From: Pseudomonadota bacterium
Lineage (GTDB): Bacteria > Pseudomonadota > Gammaproteobacteria > Halothiobacillales > Halothiobacillaceae
Reading direction: 5' to 3'
Length of the DNA stretch: 10,318 nucleotides
NCBI GenBank assembly: GCA_021795795.1
Contig: JAJYPA010000269.1
Span: 1 to 10,318, forward strand
Made by a program: the position numbers and the translations under genes
Part shown: piece by piece, positions 1 through 6,402 of the stretch
Layout: the number at the start of each line of letters is the position of its first letter
Numbering within the stretch: position 1 is the stretch's first letter
Notes under the pieces: generated by a model
What the model was told of the DNA's origin: nothing
Databases searched by the model: none
Seen by the model: only the letters and a program-made list of their open reading frames with translations

Positions 1-2
1 CC

Positions 3-422
3 ATCCGTGCCAGCCTGCAAGCCGGGGAAACCCTCTCCCGCGTGCTGGTGGACAGGGAAGAGGAGCGGTATGAGCAGAGTTTGAAAGGCCAACAACAGGA
101 GAAACCAGTCATGGAACAGAAGGACGACCCAGCTATCAGGGCTTTTGACGAGAATGGAGAAGAGGTGGGCCTGTCCACGATTGACACAAGGGAGGTGGAT
201 AGCGACGAAGACATCGACGATGGTGGGGCCGTCGATGAACACGGGGTGGTTGTCGGAGAGCCGGCGGATGATGCGCAGAAGGTTGGCACCCTGCCTGACC
301 ACGTGACGGTGACGCTTCCTCGCCCCCTGCTTGTGCGGGCCTTTGAGAGGGCAGGGCGCGAATTGCCCGGGACAATGGGAACGGCGGAGATCGTCGATGT
401 CCTGGAGTTGGTGTTAAATTAA
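3..422 (+). CDS. Acidic hypothetical protein, 5' end outside the window
   Basis: I do not recognise this protein. The frame is open from the left edge (first full codon at 3) to the TAA at 420-422, about 139 codons. A GTG at 42 is the first possible start inside the window, but there is no convincing Shine-Dalgarno before it and the codons upstream read as normal protein, so the gene very likely begins outside the window. The visible part opens with a charged, Glu/Gln-rich segment, passes through a strongly acidic stretch rich in Asp, Glu and Gly (codons at about 180-280), and ends in a more hydrophobic segment with a beta-like run (VTVTLPRPLLV) and a probable short helix. No catalytic motif is visible. 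An acidic flexible linker before a small C-terminal domain could suit a mobile-element or plasmid-type accessory protein, but that is a guess. That it is coding is likely; its function is unknown. Confidence 0.6.
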   Translation: MRASLQAGETLSRVLVDREEERYEQSLKGQQQEKPVMEQKDDPAIRAFDENGEEVGLSTIDTREVDSDEDIDDGGAVDEHGVVVGEPADDAQKVGTLPDHVTVTLPRPLLVRAFERAGRELPGTMGTAEIVDVLELVLN

Positions 423-436
423 GGGGGTTTTTTAAC

Positions 437-442
437 GGAGGG
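437..442 (+). promoter_or_regulatory. Ribosome binding site of the 40-aa ORF
   Basis: GGAGGG lies 7 nt before the ATG at 450, an ideal Shine-Dalgarno spacing. It is the main reason for calling the very short ORF downstream real. Confidence 0.6.
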
Positions 443-449
443 CGTTTTC

Positions 450-572
450 ATGGATAGTCAGACCATCGACCAGCAGTACAGCCGGTTGCAGCAGGAAGCC
501 CAGAAGGTCGCCCATGGCATCCAAGTGTTGGCCCCGATGCTAAAAAACCGCAAGAAAATTCGTCGGGACTGA
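450..572 (+). CDS. Small basic hypothetical protein, 40 aa
   Basis: ATG at 450, TGA at 570-572, 40 residues. The start has a strong Shine-Dalgarno (437-442) at 7 nt spacing and lies 27 nt after the stop of the preceding gene, so the two may be co-transcribed. The N-terminal half is Gln-rich and could form an amphipathic helix (DQQYSRLQQEAQKVAHGIQ). The C-terminus is highly basic (KNRKKIRRD) and could bind nucleic acid or a partner. There is no signal peptide or membrane segment. I recognise no family. The evidence is the ribosome binding site and sensible composition only; a chance ORF of this length is possible. Confidence 0.45.
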   Translation: MDSQTIDQQYSRLQQEAQKVAHGIQVLAPMLKNRKKIRRD

Positions 573-830
573 TTCCCGAAGTTTCCCAAGAGAAGCTGCA
601 GCGGCCTCCCGTCTCATTTGACGCTCATGGGACTTGAAGCGCTGCCCCGTATGATGAAAAATAACCTATCTACTTTACTTTGCCAACGGATAGAAGCCTC
701 GTGCGTGGCGCTTTGCTGCGGCAAGTGGGTGCTCGTCGTTCTTTATTCTCCTGTGTGCCTGCATATATAGCAGGCAGGGTGAGAGCGCCCTACGCCCAGC
801 ATCCTTTTCACATTAAACCGGGAATTTTTC
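573..830 (+). other. Intergenic stretch, no convincing gene
   Basis: No gene is supported over these 258 bases. A frame opening at TTG 680 runs to 883 but has no ribosome binding site, an unlikely composition, and overlaps the better ORF at 831. The stretch is more A/T-rich than the flanking genes and holds one perfect inverted repeat (756-776). It probably contains the promoter for the gene at 831, but I cannot find a -35/-10 pair with good spacing: a TTGACG at 618-623 has no matching -10 about 17 bp downstream. It could be the junction between two blocks of accessory DNA. Confidence 0.4.
756..776. repeat. Perfect 7-bp inverted repeat with ATATATA loop
   Basis: TGCCTGC, then ATATATA, then GCAGGCA: a perfect 7-bp inverted repeat around an all-A/T centre, 54 bp before the likely TTG start at 831. 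It has no T-tract after it, so it is not a normal intrinsic terminator. A dyad around an A/T core in front of a gene fits a regulator binding site, and the A/T centre could overlap a -10 box. This role is inferred from position and symmetry alone. Confidence 0.35.
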
Positions 831-1346
831 TTGCAATCAAATATAACCATTCCTCACAGCTATGTGGTCTCGGTAACTTCTGATTTCATTGAAGATGCGC
901 CACACTCCGCTTTTGATGTCCCTTTGCGGCGATACCAGAATCAGATCCGTAGAGTCACCAAGAAACCCAAGAAGGATTTTGATGTTCAGCACCTGGCCCA
1001 TCGTTATGCGCGTCAGGCGCCGGACGCCACCTTGCTGATGACCGCTACCATTCAGGCCACGCCTCTCATACGCCCAGGACATCCAGCTTATCTGGTGTGG
1101 GCCGAATGGAGCGAAAAGCAGGAGAATTTGGTATCAGAAAACTCTGGAGTGGAGATTATCGGGATTTTCCAGAATGCAGACCATGCCAGGTCACTGGTTC
1201 GATTGCTTACTGAGGATGTAGTCCATACCGAACCCGGACTTTTTAGCGTCGGCGAGGAAGTTTGTTTTGTGGGCAGAATTCCCTGGCGAGAGCCTGGAGC
1301 TTTCCAGGAACACATACAGGTCTGCGCAATAACCATGTCGGGCTAA
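831..1346 (+). CDS. Hypothetical protein, about 171 aa, probable TTG start
   Basis: An ORF of 171 codons ending in TAA at 1344-1346. In this frame there is a TGA at 780-782, and TTG 831 is the first usable start codon; the next candidate is GTG 864. The ribosome binding site is weak (CGGGAA at about 819-824). The composition is protein-like, with alternating hydrophobic runs suggesting a small alpha/beta fold: a basic segment (RRVTKKPKKDF) near residues 40-50, a beta strand plus helix (GVEIIGIF then NADHARSLVRLLTED) near residues 105-130, and a C-terminal beta-rich end. No membrane segment, signal peptide or known catalytic motif is visible. I do not recognise the family. It lies alone, 626 nt before the helicase gene and in A/T-richer DNA, so membership in the downstream operon is uncertain. 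Confidence 0.5.
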   Translation: MQSNITIPHSYVVSVTSDFIEDAPHSAFDVPLRRYQNQIRRVTKKPKKDFDVQHLAHRYARQAPDATLLMTATIQATPLIRPGHPAYLVWAEWSEKQENLVSENSGVEIIGIFQNADHARSLVRLLTEDVVHTEPGLFSVGEEVCFVGRIPWREPGAFQEHIQVCAITMSG

Positions 1347-1494
1347 CTGTTGGCAATGATGCCTGGATTCTTGCAATCTTCGAAGAGGTTGGTTTTTCGG
1401 CTATGTGCAAAAAGTTTTTATATGAATCATCCGTTGTTCGTCACTATTTAAACAGGAGGACATTACACACCGGGGTTTGCCGGAGCGGGAGTTG

Positions 1495-1962
1495 ATGATT
1501 TCCAAGAGCGCTGATTCGATTGGTCTACAGGTAGTGGATGTTTATCTTTGGCTCGCAAACAAGATGATTTCTGGGGTGGAGCTTCCTGGCGAACTCGGCT
1601 ATCTCTGGTCTCTTTTTGCTCGCCGTAGCTCTATCGACGGGATATCGCTGGATGGAATGGCACGACGGTTTAAGGCATTTGAGCGCCTGCTGCCGAGCTT
1701 GGAGGATATTTCGGATGAGCAGAAGCAGACTGCGAAAGAGCTAATTGAAAAGCATCGGGAGAAGGTTCGCTCGCTCTATGAATTTGGCGCCGATCTGCCT
1801 CAGAGTCGCCAGCGGGGACTGAAAGAGGTTCCTGATGCTTTGGCCAATCTGGACCATGTCGAATGGGGGCTGAGCGCTGATTTTTTTGTCGCTCCCAACA
1901 AATCGGGTATTCTATCCAGCAGATCAGAAATAAAAAAACTGTACCACCGGAGCCATAAATGA
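1495..1962 (+). CDS. DUF3800-like protein, C-terminal part only (probable gene remnant)
   Basis: ATG 1495 to TGA 1960-1962, 155 aa. I chose ATG 1495 over the upstream TTG 1477 because GGAG at 1482-1485 lies 9 nt before it. The first residues ([18 protein letters not shown]) match the conserved C-terminal signature of DUF3800 proteins, a predicted RNase H-like family in which Ser-Lys/His-Asp-Ser precedes Leu-Gln-x-x-Asp (here Asp15). Full-length members carry roughly 150-200 more residues ahead of this motif, including an N-terminal Asp-Glu-Ser motif. None is found here: the frame is closed by a TGA at 1423-1425 and neither other forward frame supplies it. After the motif comes a helical tail (about residues 59-90). 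It is therefore either a 5'-deleted remnant or a divergent short form. It ends 10 nt before the helicase start, so it may be translated as the first gene of the operon. Family assignment rests on one motif recalled from memory. Confidence 0.5.
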   Translation: MISKSADSIGLQVVDVYLWLANKMISGVELPGELGYLWSLFARRSSIDGISLDGMARRFKAFERLLPSLEDISDEQKQTAKELIEKHREKVRSLYEFGADLPQSRQRGLKEVPDALANLDHVEWGLSADFFVAPNKSGILSSRSEIKKLYHRSHK

Positions 1963-1972
1963 GCAGAGCCGC

Positions 1973-4900
1973 ATGTTGAAACTCGATGACATCCAGAAAA
2001 ACGCGGCGCTCTCCGGCCTGGAACCCGGCCAGGTGGTACGCATTGTGACGACGGAGCCGGTGGGAGACCATGCCCTCACGGTGTATTACAAGACGGCGGA
2101 CGGTTCTCTGCGCGAACGCATGCTTTTTCGTAGCGACGAGTCCAGTCTGTCCTTAGCCGAAGCCGGACGCCCCTGGGCTTTCGATGCCTCGGGAGAAGAC
2201 TTCAAACTGGGAGTCGAAGCCTACCGGATCAACCTCGCCTATCTCTTCGACCCGATGATGGCGGTGCACACCTCCAACGTGGAGCCCTTGCCGCACCAGA
2301 TTACCGCCGTCTACGAGTCCATGCTGCCCCGCCAGCCCCTGCGTTATGTGCTGGCCGACGACCCCGGTGCCGGTAAAACCATCATGGCCGGGTTATTCAT
2401 CCGTGAGTTACTGATGCGGGCCGATGCCCGCCGGGTGCTGATTGTCGCCCCTGGCAGTCTGGTCGAGCAGTGGCAGGACGAAATGTTCGAGAAATTCGGT
2501 CTGTCCTTTACCCTGTTCTCCCGCGAGCAGGTAGAGGCATCGCGTAGCGGCAATCCCTTTGAAGATATTGACCTGCTGGTCGCACGGGTCGATCAGCTGG
2601 CCCGCAGCGAAGAACTGCAGGACAAACTCCGCAGCTCCCATTGGGATCTGATCGTTGTGGACGAAGCCCACAAGCTCTCCGCCAGTTACTTCGGCAACAA
2701 GGTCAACAAAACCAAGCGCTTTCTGCTGGGTGAGACATTAGGGTCCATCACCCGTCATTTTCTGCTGATGACGGCGACCCCCCACAACGGTAAGGAAGAA
2801 GACTTCCAGTTGTTCATGTCCCTGCTGGACGCCGACCGTTTCTACGGCAAGTTCCGCGATGGTGCCCACAAAGTCGATGTCACCGACCTGATGCGCCGTA
2901 TGGTCAAAGAAGACATGCTGCGCTTTGACGGTAGCAAGCTCTTCCCCGAACGCCGCGCCATCACTGCCAATTACCAGCTTTCCGACCCGGAAGCCGCGCT
3001 TTACACCGCAGTCACCGACTACGTCAAAGAAGAAATGAACCGTGCCGACCAACTGGATGGCCAGCGCAAAGGCACCGTCGGCTTTGCACTGACGGCCTTG
3101 CAGCGCCGTCTGGCCTCCAGCCCCGAAGCCATTTACCAATCCCTCAAACGTCGCCGTAACAAACTCCAGCGCCGGGTTGAAGATGAAAAGCTCCGCCAAC
3201 GTGGCCAGTTACTGGCGGAAACATTGGATTCGGACCGCTTAAATCAGGTCAGCGACGACATCTGGGAATCCGCCGACACCCTTGCCCCCGACGCCTACGA
3301 AGAATTTGAAGAAGAAATCGTCGATCAGGCCACTGCCGCTCAGACCATTGCCGAACTCGAAGCGGAAATCATCATCCTCGAAGGGCTGGAAGAGCAGGCC
3401 CGGCAGGTCGTGCACTCTGGCCAGGACCGCAAGTGGGACGAACTCTCCAACCTGCTGCAATCGCCCGCCATGCGCGAAGACAATGGCCTACAGCGCAAAC
3501 TGATCATTTTTACCGAACACCGTGACACCCTCAACTATCTCGCCGTCAAAATTCGTGGACTGATCGGCAATGAAGACGCCGTGACCATGATTCACGGCGG
3601 CATCAAGCGCGAAGAACGCCGCAAGGTCCAAGAGCTGTTCCGTAACGACCCCACCATCCGCGTGCTGCTCGCCACTGACGCGGCGGGCGAGGGCGTCAAT
3701 CTGCAAAACGCGCACCTGATGGTCAACTACGACCTGCCCTGGAATCCCAACCGGCTGGAGCAGCGCTTTGGCCGTATCCACCGCATCGGCCAGAGCGAAG
3801 TCTGTCATCTTTGGAATATGGTCGCCGCCGAAACCCGCGAGGGCGACGTTTTCCAGCGCCTTTTTGACAAGCTTGAAGTCGAGCGCCAGGCCTTGGGCGG
3901 TCGGGTTTTCGACATTCTCGGTGAGGTTTTTGAGGAAAAAAGCCTTAAGGATCTGCTGATCGAAGCCATCCGTTATGGTGCCGACCCCGAAGTGCGTGCC
4001 CGCATGTGGCAAAAGATCGACGGAGCACTGGATACCCAGCACCTGGAAGCCATCCTCCAGCGCAATGCCCTCTGCGAAGAAGTCATGGATACCAGCCGCC
4101 TTTTCGCTATTAAAGCAGAGATGGAGAAGGCCGAAGCCCGCAAACTCCAACCCTATTTCATTCGCGCCTTTTTCCAGCAGTCCTTCCAGCAACTCGGCGG
4201 GACATTGCGCCCGCGTGAGGCGGGCCGTTACGAGATCACCCATGTTCCCGCCAGCATCCGTGAGCGGGACCGACAGATTTCCGGGCGGAATCGCCGCAAC
4301 AGCAATCCGGTTTTGCCCCGTTATGAACGGGTCTGTTTCGAGAAACAGTATGTGCGCATTAACGACCGTCCCGGTGCCGCGATGGCCAGCCTGCTGCATC
4401 CCGGCCACCCGCTCATGCAGGCGGTGACGGACATTGTTCTGGAACAACACCGGAATCAACTCAAGCAGGGCGCCATCCTCGTGGATCCCGCCGACACCGG
4501 GCTGACGCCCAGGGTTCTGTTCATGGTCGATCATTCCGTGAAGGAAGGCGCTGACCCCACGCGTGTGGTATCCCGACGCATGCAGTTCGTGGAAATCGAC
4601 CCGCAGGGCAACACTATCAACGCCGGTTGGGCTCCGCATCTCGACCTGCAGCCCCTCGATCCTGTCGATCACCCCTTGCTTGCGGATATTCTGGCAGCGC
4701 CCTGGATCACCCAGTGCCTGGAGGCTCAGGCACTCCGCTACGCCTCGGCGCATCAGGTGCCCGAGCATTTCGACGAAGTGCGGCAGCGCCGCGAAGCCAT
4801 CGTGGACAAGACCCTCGCCGCCGTTCAGGAACGGCTGGTCAAAGAAATCAACTACTGGTCGGATCGTTACATCAAGCTGCAAGACGATATTTCTGCCGGT

Positions 4901-5494
4901 AAGGACGTGCGCCTGAATCTGGAGAACGTCCGACGCACCATTGATGATCTCTCTGCACGCCGGGAATCCCGCGAGAAAGAACTGCTGGCCATGCGTCACG
5001 TGATCTCAGCCACTCCCGTCGTGCTGGGTGGCGCACTGGTAATTCCGGCAGGGCTGCTAGCCCTGCGCAAAGGCGAAACGACCGGCTGGACCGCCGATGC
5101 CGCCGCCCGCGCCCGTGTGGAGTGGATCGCCATGCAGGCGGTGATGGACGCGGAACGCACCCTAGGCCATGAAGTCATCGATGTTTCCGCACAGAAATGC
5201 GGCTGGGACGTCACCAGCATGCCCGCTGCCATTGACGGCAGACTTCCCCCCTCCCTGCACATTGAGGTCAAAGGCCGCGCCAAGGGCAGCAGCACCATCA
5301 CCGTCACCCGCAACGAAATCCTCTACGGGCTGAACCAGCAGGATAAGTTCATCCTCGCCATCGTGCTGGTGGATGGTGAGCAGCACGAGGGGCCATACTA
5401 CGTGCGCAAGCCCTTTACGCAGGAACCGGATTGGGCGGTCACCAGTATCAATCTGGATTTGGCGGAGTTGCTGGCGAGGGCGGAGCAGCCATGA
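1973..5494 (+). CDS. SNF2-family helicase with C-terminal DUF3883-like nuclease-fold domain
   Basis: A 1173-aa cytoplasmic superfamily 2 ATPase of the SNF2/RapA type, predicted to translocate on or remodel double-stranded DNA using ATP. Visible motifs: Walker A DDPGAGKT (residues 129-136), DEAH (230-233), motif [11 protein letters not shown] (266-273), motif V around [10 protein letters not shown] (567 onward) and motif [13 protein letters not shown] (597-607) with its arginine fingers. A Glu-rich helical insert (about 440-475) separates the two lobes. A long middle region ends in a probable coiled coil (about 936-1005). The last about 120 residues resemble DUF3883, a PD-(D/E)xK-like domain: GWDV (1077-1080), then IEVKG (1097-1101) and a TVTRNE motif. 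All helicase motifs look intact. ATG 1973 follows the preceding ORF by 10 nt with only a weak ribosome binding site, suggesting translation coupled to the upstream ORF. It is the first large gene of the operon. DrmD of DISARM is a related type of SNF2 protein, but no DrmA, DrmB or DrmC is present in the window. Confidence 0.93.
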   Translation: MLKLDDIQKNAALSGLEPGQVVRIVTTEPVGDHALTVYYKTADGSLRERMLFRSDESSLSLAEAGRPWAFDASGEDFKLGVEAYRINLAYLFDPMMAVHTSNVEPLPHQITAVYESMLPRQPLRYVLADDPGAGKTIMAGLFIRELLMRADARRVLIVAPGSLVEQWQDEMFEKFGLSFTLFSREQVEASRSGNPFEDIDLLVARVDQLARSEELQDKLRSSHWDLIVVDEAHKLSASYFGNKVNKTKRFLLGETLGSITRHFLLMTATPHNGKEEDFQLFMSLLDADRFYGKFRDGAHKVDVTDLMRRMVKEDMLRFDGSKLFPERRAITANYQLSDPEAALYTAVTDYVKEEMNRADQLDGQRKGTVGFALTALQRRLASSPEAIYQSLKRRRNKLQRRVEDEKLRQRGQLLAETLDSDRLNQVSDDIWESADTLAPDAYEEFEEEIVDQATAAQTIAELEAEIIILEGLEEQARQVVHSGQDRKWDELSNLLQSPAMREDNGLQRKLIIFTEHRDTLNYLAVKIRGLIGNEDAVTMIHGGIKREERRKVQELFRNDPTIRVLLATDAAGEGVNLQNAHLMVNYDLPWNPNRLEQRFGRIHRIGQSEVCHLWNMVAAETREGDVFQRLFDKLEVERQALGGRVFDILGEVFEEKSLKDLLIEAIRYGADPEVRARMWQKIDGALDTQHLEAILQRNALCEEVMDTSRLFAIKAEMEKAEARKLQPYFIRAFFQQSFQQLGGTLRPREAGRYEITHVPASIRERDRQISGRNRRNSNPVLPRYERVCFEKQYVRINDRPGAAMASLLHPGHPLMQAVTDIVLEQHRNQLKQGAILVDPADTGLTPRVLFMVDHSVKEGADPTRVVSRRMQFVEIDPQGNTINAGWAPHLDLQPLDPVDHPLLADILAAPWITQCLEAQALRYASAHQVPEHFDEVRQRREAIVDKTLAAVQERLVKEINYWSDRYIKLQDDISAGKDVRLNLENVRRTIDDLSARRESREKELLAMRHVISATPVVLGGALVIPAGLLALRKGETTGWTADAAARARVEWIAMQAVMDAERTLGHEVIDVSAQKCGWDVTSMPAAIDGRLPPSLHIEVKGRAKGSSTITVTRNEILYGLNQQDKFILAIVLVDGEQHEGPYYVRKPFTQEPDWAVTSINLDLAELLARAEQP

Positions 5495-6360
5495 AGGACG
5501 CCGAAATTTTTGACAGCATGTTCCGCAATGCTCTCGATTTTCTGAACCGCGCGCTCGACGAACTGGATGCGCATCCGAAGTACGCGTTGATCGACTTTGC
5601 TGCCGCAGTCGAGTTGGTGTTCAAAGCACGCCTTGTTCTCTGCGGCGCAATGTGGGTTACCGATGAGCCAACCGACGCCACTCCCGAGCGATTCGCGCAG
5701 GGCAAGCTTCGCACGGTCGGCTTGGGGCTTGCCAAAAAGCGGATTGAGTCGCTAACCGGAGAAAACATTGATGCCACAGCCTTCAAAGAGTTTCAGAATA
5801 TCGCCCGCCATAGAAACCGCGTAGTGCATTTCTTCCACCCTGGGTTGGTTTCAACGAGTCAGCGCGAAGCGGTAGCGGGGGAAATGTGCGTTGCGTGGTA
5901 TTATCTGTATCGACTTCTGACCGGGCCATGGGCCGAGCACTTTTCAAGCTATTCGGAACCGATTTCGGAAATCGGAGCAAGGCTGCAATTTCTCACGCGG
6001 TTTCTCGATTCTGTGTTCGACCGTGTGGTCATGAGCAACCCTAAGGCAAACACCTACACGAAATGTCCTGTGTGCAGCTTCCAGTCTCTGGACGCTGCAA
6101 CGGGTGACCGATACCAGTCGGAAATTTGCCACGTCTGCGGGTACATCGAACCGTCACACAAGGCGATTCAACACGGCGAGGAGGATTTCGTGGCCAGCTG
6201 TGCCGCCTGTGGCGGACATCAGACGGTGCTGGCAAACGGTTTTGGCTTCAAGTGCTCAGAATGTGGCGAAAGTTTCACGGGTTGCATTACTTGCGAGTAC
6301 TGCAGTGAACATTGGGTGGGCCATTCTGACCCCGACTACGGACTACCTGAGTGGTTGTGA
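5491..6360 (+). CDS. HEPN-like domain protein with multi-zinc-ribbon tail
   Basis: 289 aa from ATG 5491, which overlaps the helicase stop as ATGA (5491-5494). This is typical of translational coupling and is why I prefer it to the open frame reaching back to 5431. Residues 1-150 are all-helical. They contain an [17 protein letters not shown] segment (32-48, with E41 and K45) and RNRVVH (108-113), matching the RX4-6H signature of HEPN RNases. The C-terminal part carries paired cysteines: C192/C195 with C213/C216, C237/C240 with C255/C258, and a compact C265-x2-C268-x2-C271-x2-H274 cluster, enough ligands for two zinc ribbons and possibly a third site. HEPN proteins in defence and toxin-antitoxin loci often cleave RNA, and zinc ribbons commonly bind nucleic acid or partner proteins. 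The RNase role here is inferred. The segment between helicase and methylase genes points to a shared job. I know no named family for the whole architecture. Confidence 0.85.
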   Translation: MKDAEIFDSMFRNALDFLNRALDELDAHPKYALIDFAAAVELVFKARLVLCGAMWVTDEPTDATPERFAQGKLRTVGLGLAKKRIESLTGENIDATAFKEFQNIARHRNRVVHFFHPGLVSTSQREAVAGEMCVAWYYLYRLLTGPWAEHFSSYSEPISEIGARLQFLTRFLDSVFDRVVMSNPKANTYTKCPVCSFQSLDAATGDRYQSEICHVCGYIEPSHKAIQHGEEDFVASCAACGGHQTVLANGFGFKCSECGESFTGCITCEYCSEHWVGHSDPDYGLPEWL

Positions 6361-6387
6361 CTACTGTGACGGCGCGATTTCAAGAAT

Positions 6388-6393
6388 AAAGGA
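6388..6393 (+). promoter_or_regulatory. Ribosome binding site deciding the GTG start of the methylase
   Basis: AAAGGA lies 9 nt before GTG 6403. It supports the GTG start over later in-frame Met codons, and the conserved DUF1156 N-terminus begins within the first 10 residues after this GTG. Confidence 0.5.
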
Positions 6394-6402
6394 CGACCAA
6401 AC

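Noticed and set aside
412..436. Possible terminator GTTAAA ... TTTAAC after the first gene
   Set aside because: The stem is six weak A/T-rich pairs with a 13-nt loop. The T-run lies before the second arm, and the next ORF has its ribosome binding site immediately after.
680..883. Plus-strand ORF of 67 codons
   Set aside because: It has a TTG start without a ribosome binding site, overlaps the better ORF at 831, and reads through the hairpin region with no recognisable motif.
1389..1424. Possible promoter TTGGTT ... TATATG upstream of the DUF3800-like ORF
   Set aside because: The spacing of about 24 bp between the boxes is too long for a sigma-70 promoter.
1262..1495. Plus-strand ORF of 77 codons bridging the gap after the 171-codon gene
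   Set aside because: It overlaps that gene, has no ribosome binding site and has a composition unlike a protein. It also does not supply the missing DUF3800 N-terminus.
3488..4999. Minus-strand open frame of about 500 codons inside the helicase gene
   Set aside because: It is the antisense of a helicase gene with intact motifs. Its sequence has no recognisable motif and arises from the GC-rich codon bias of the sense strand.
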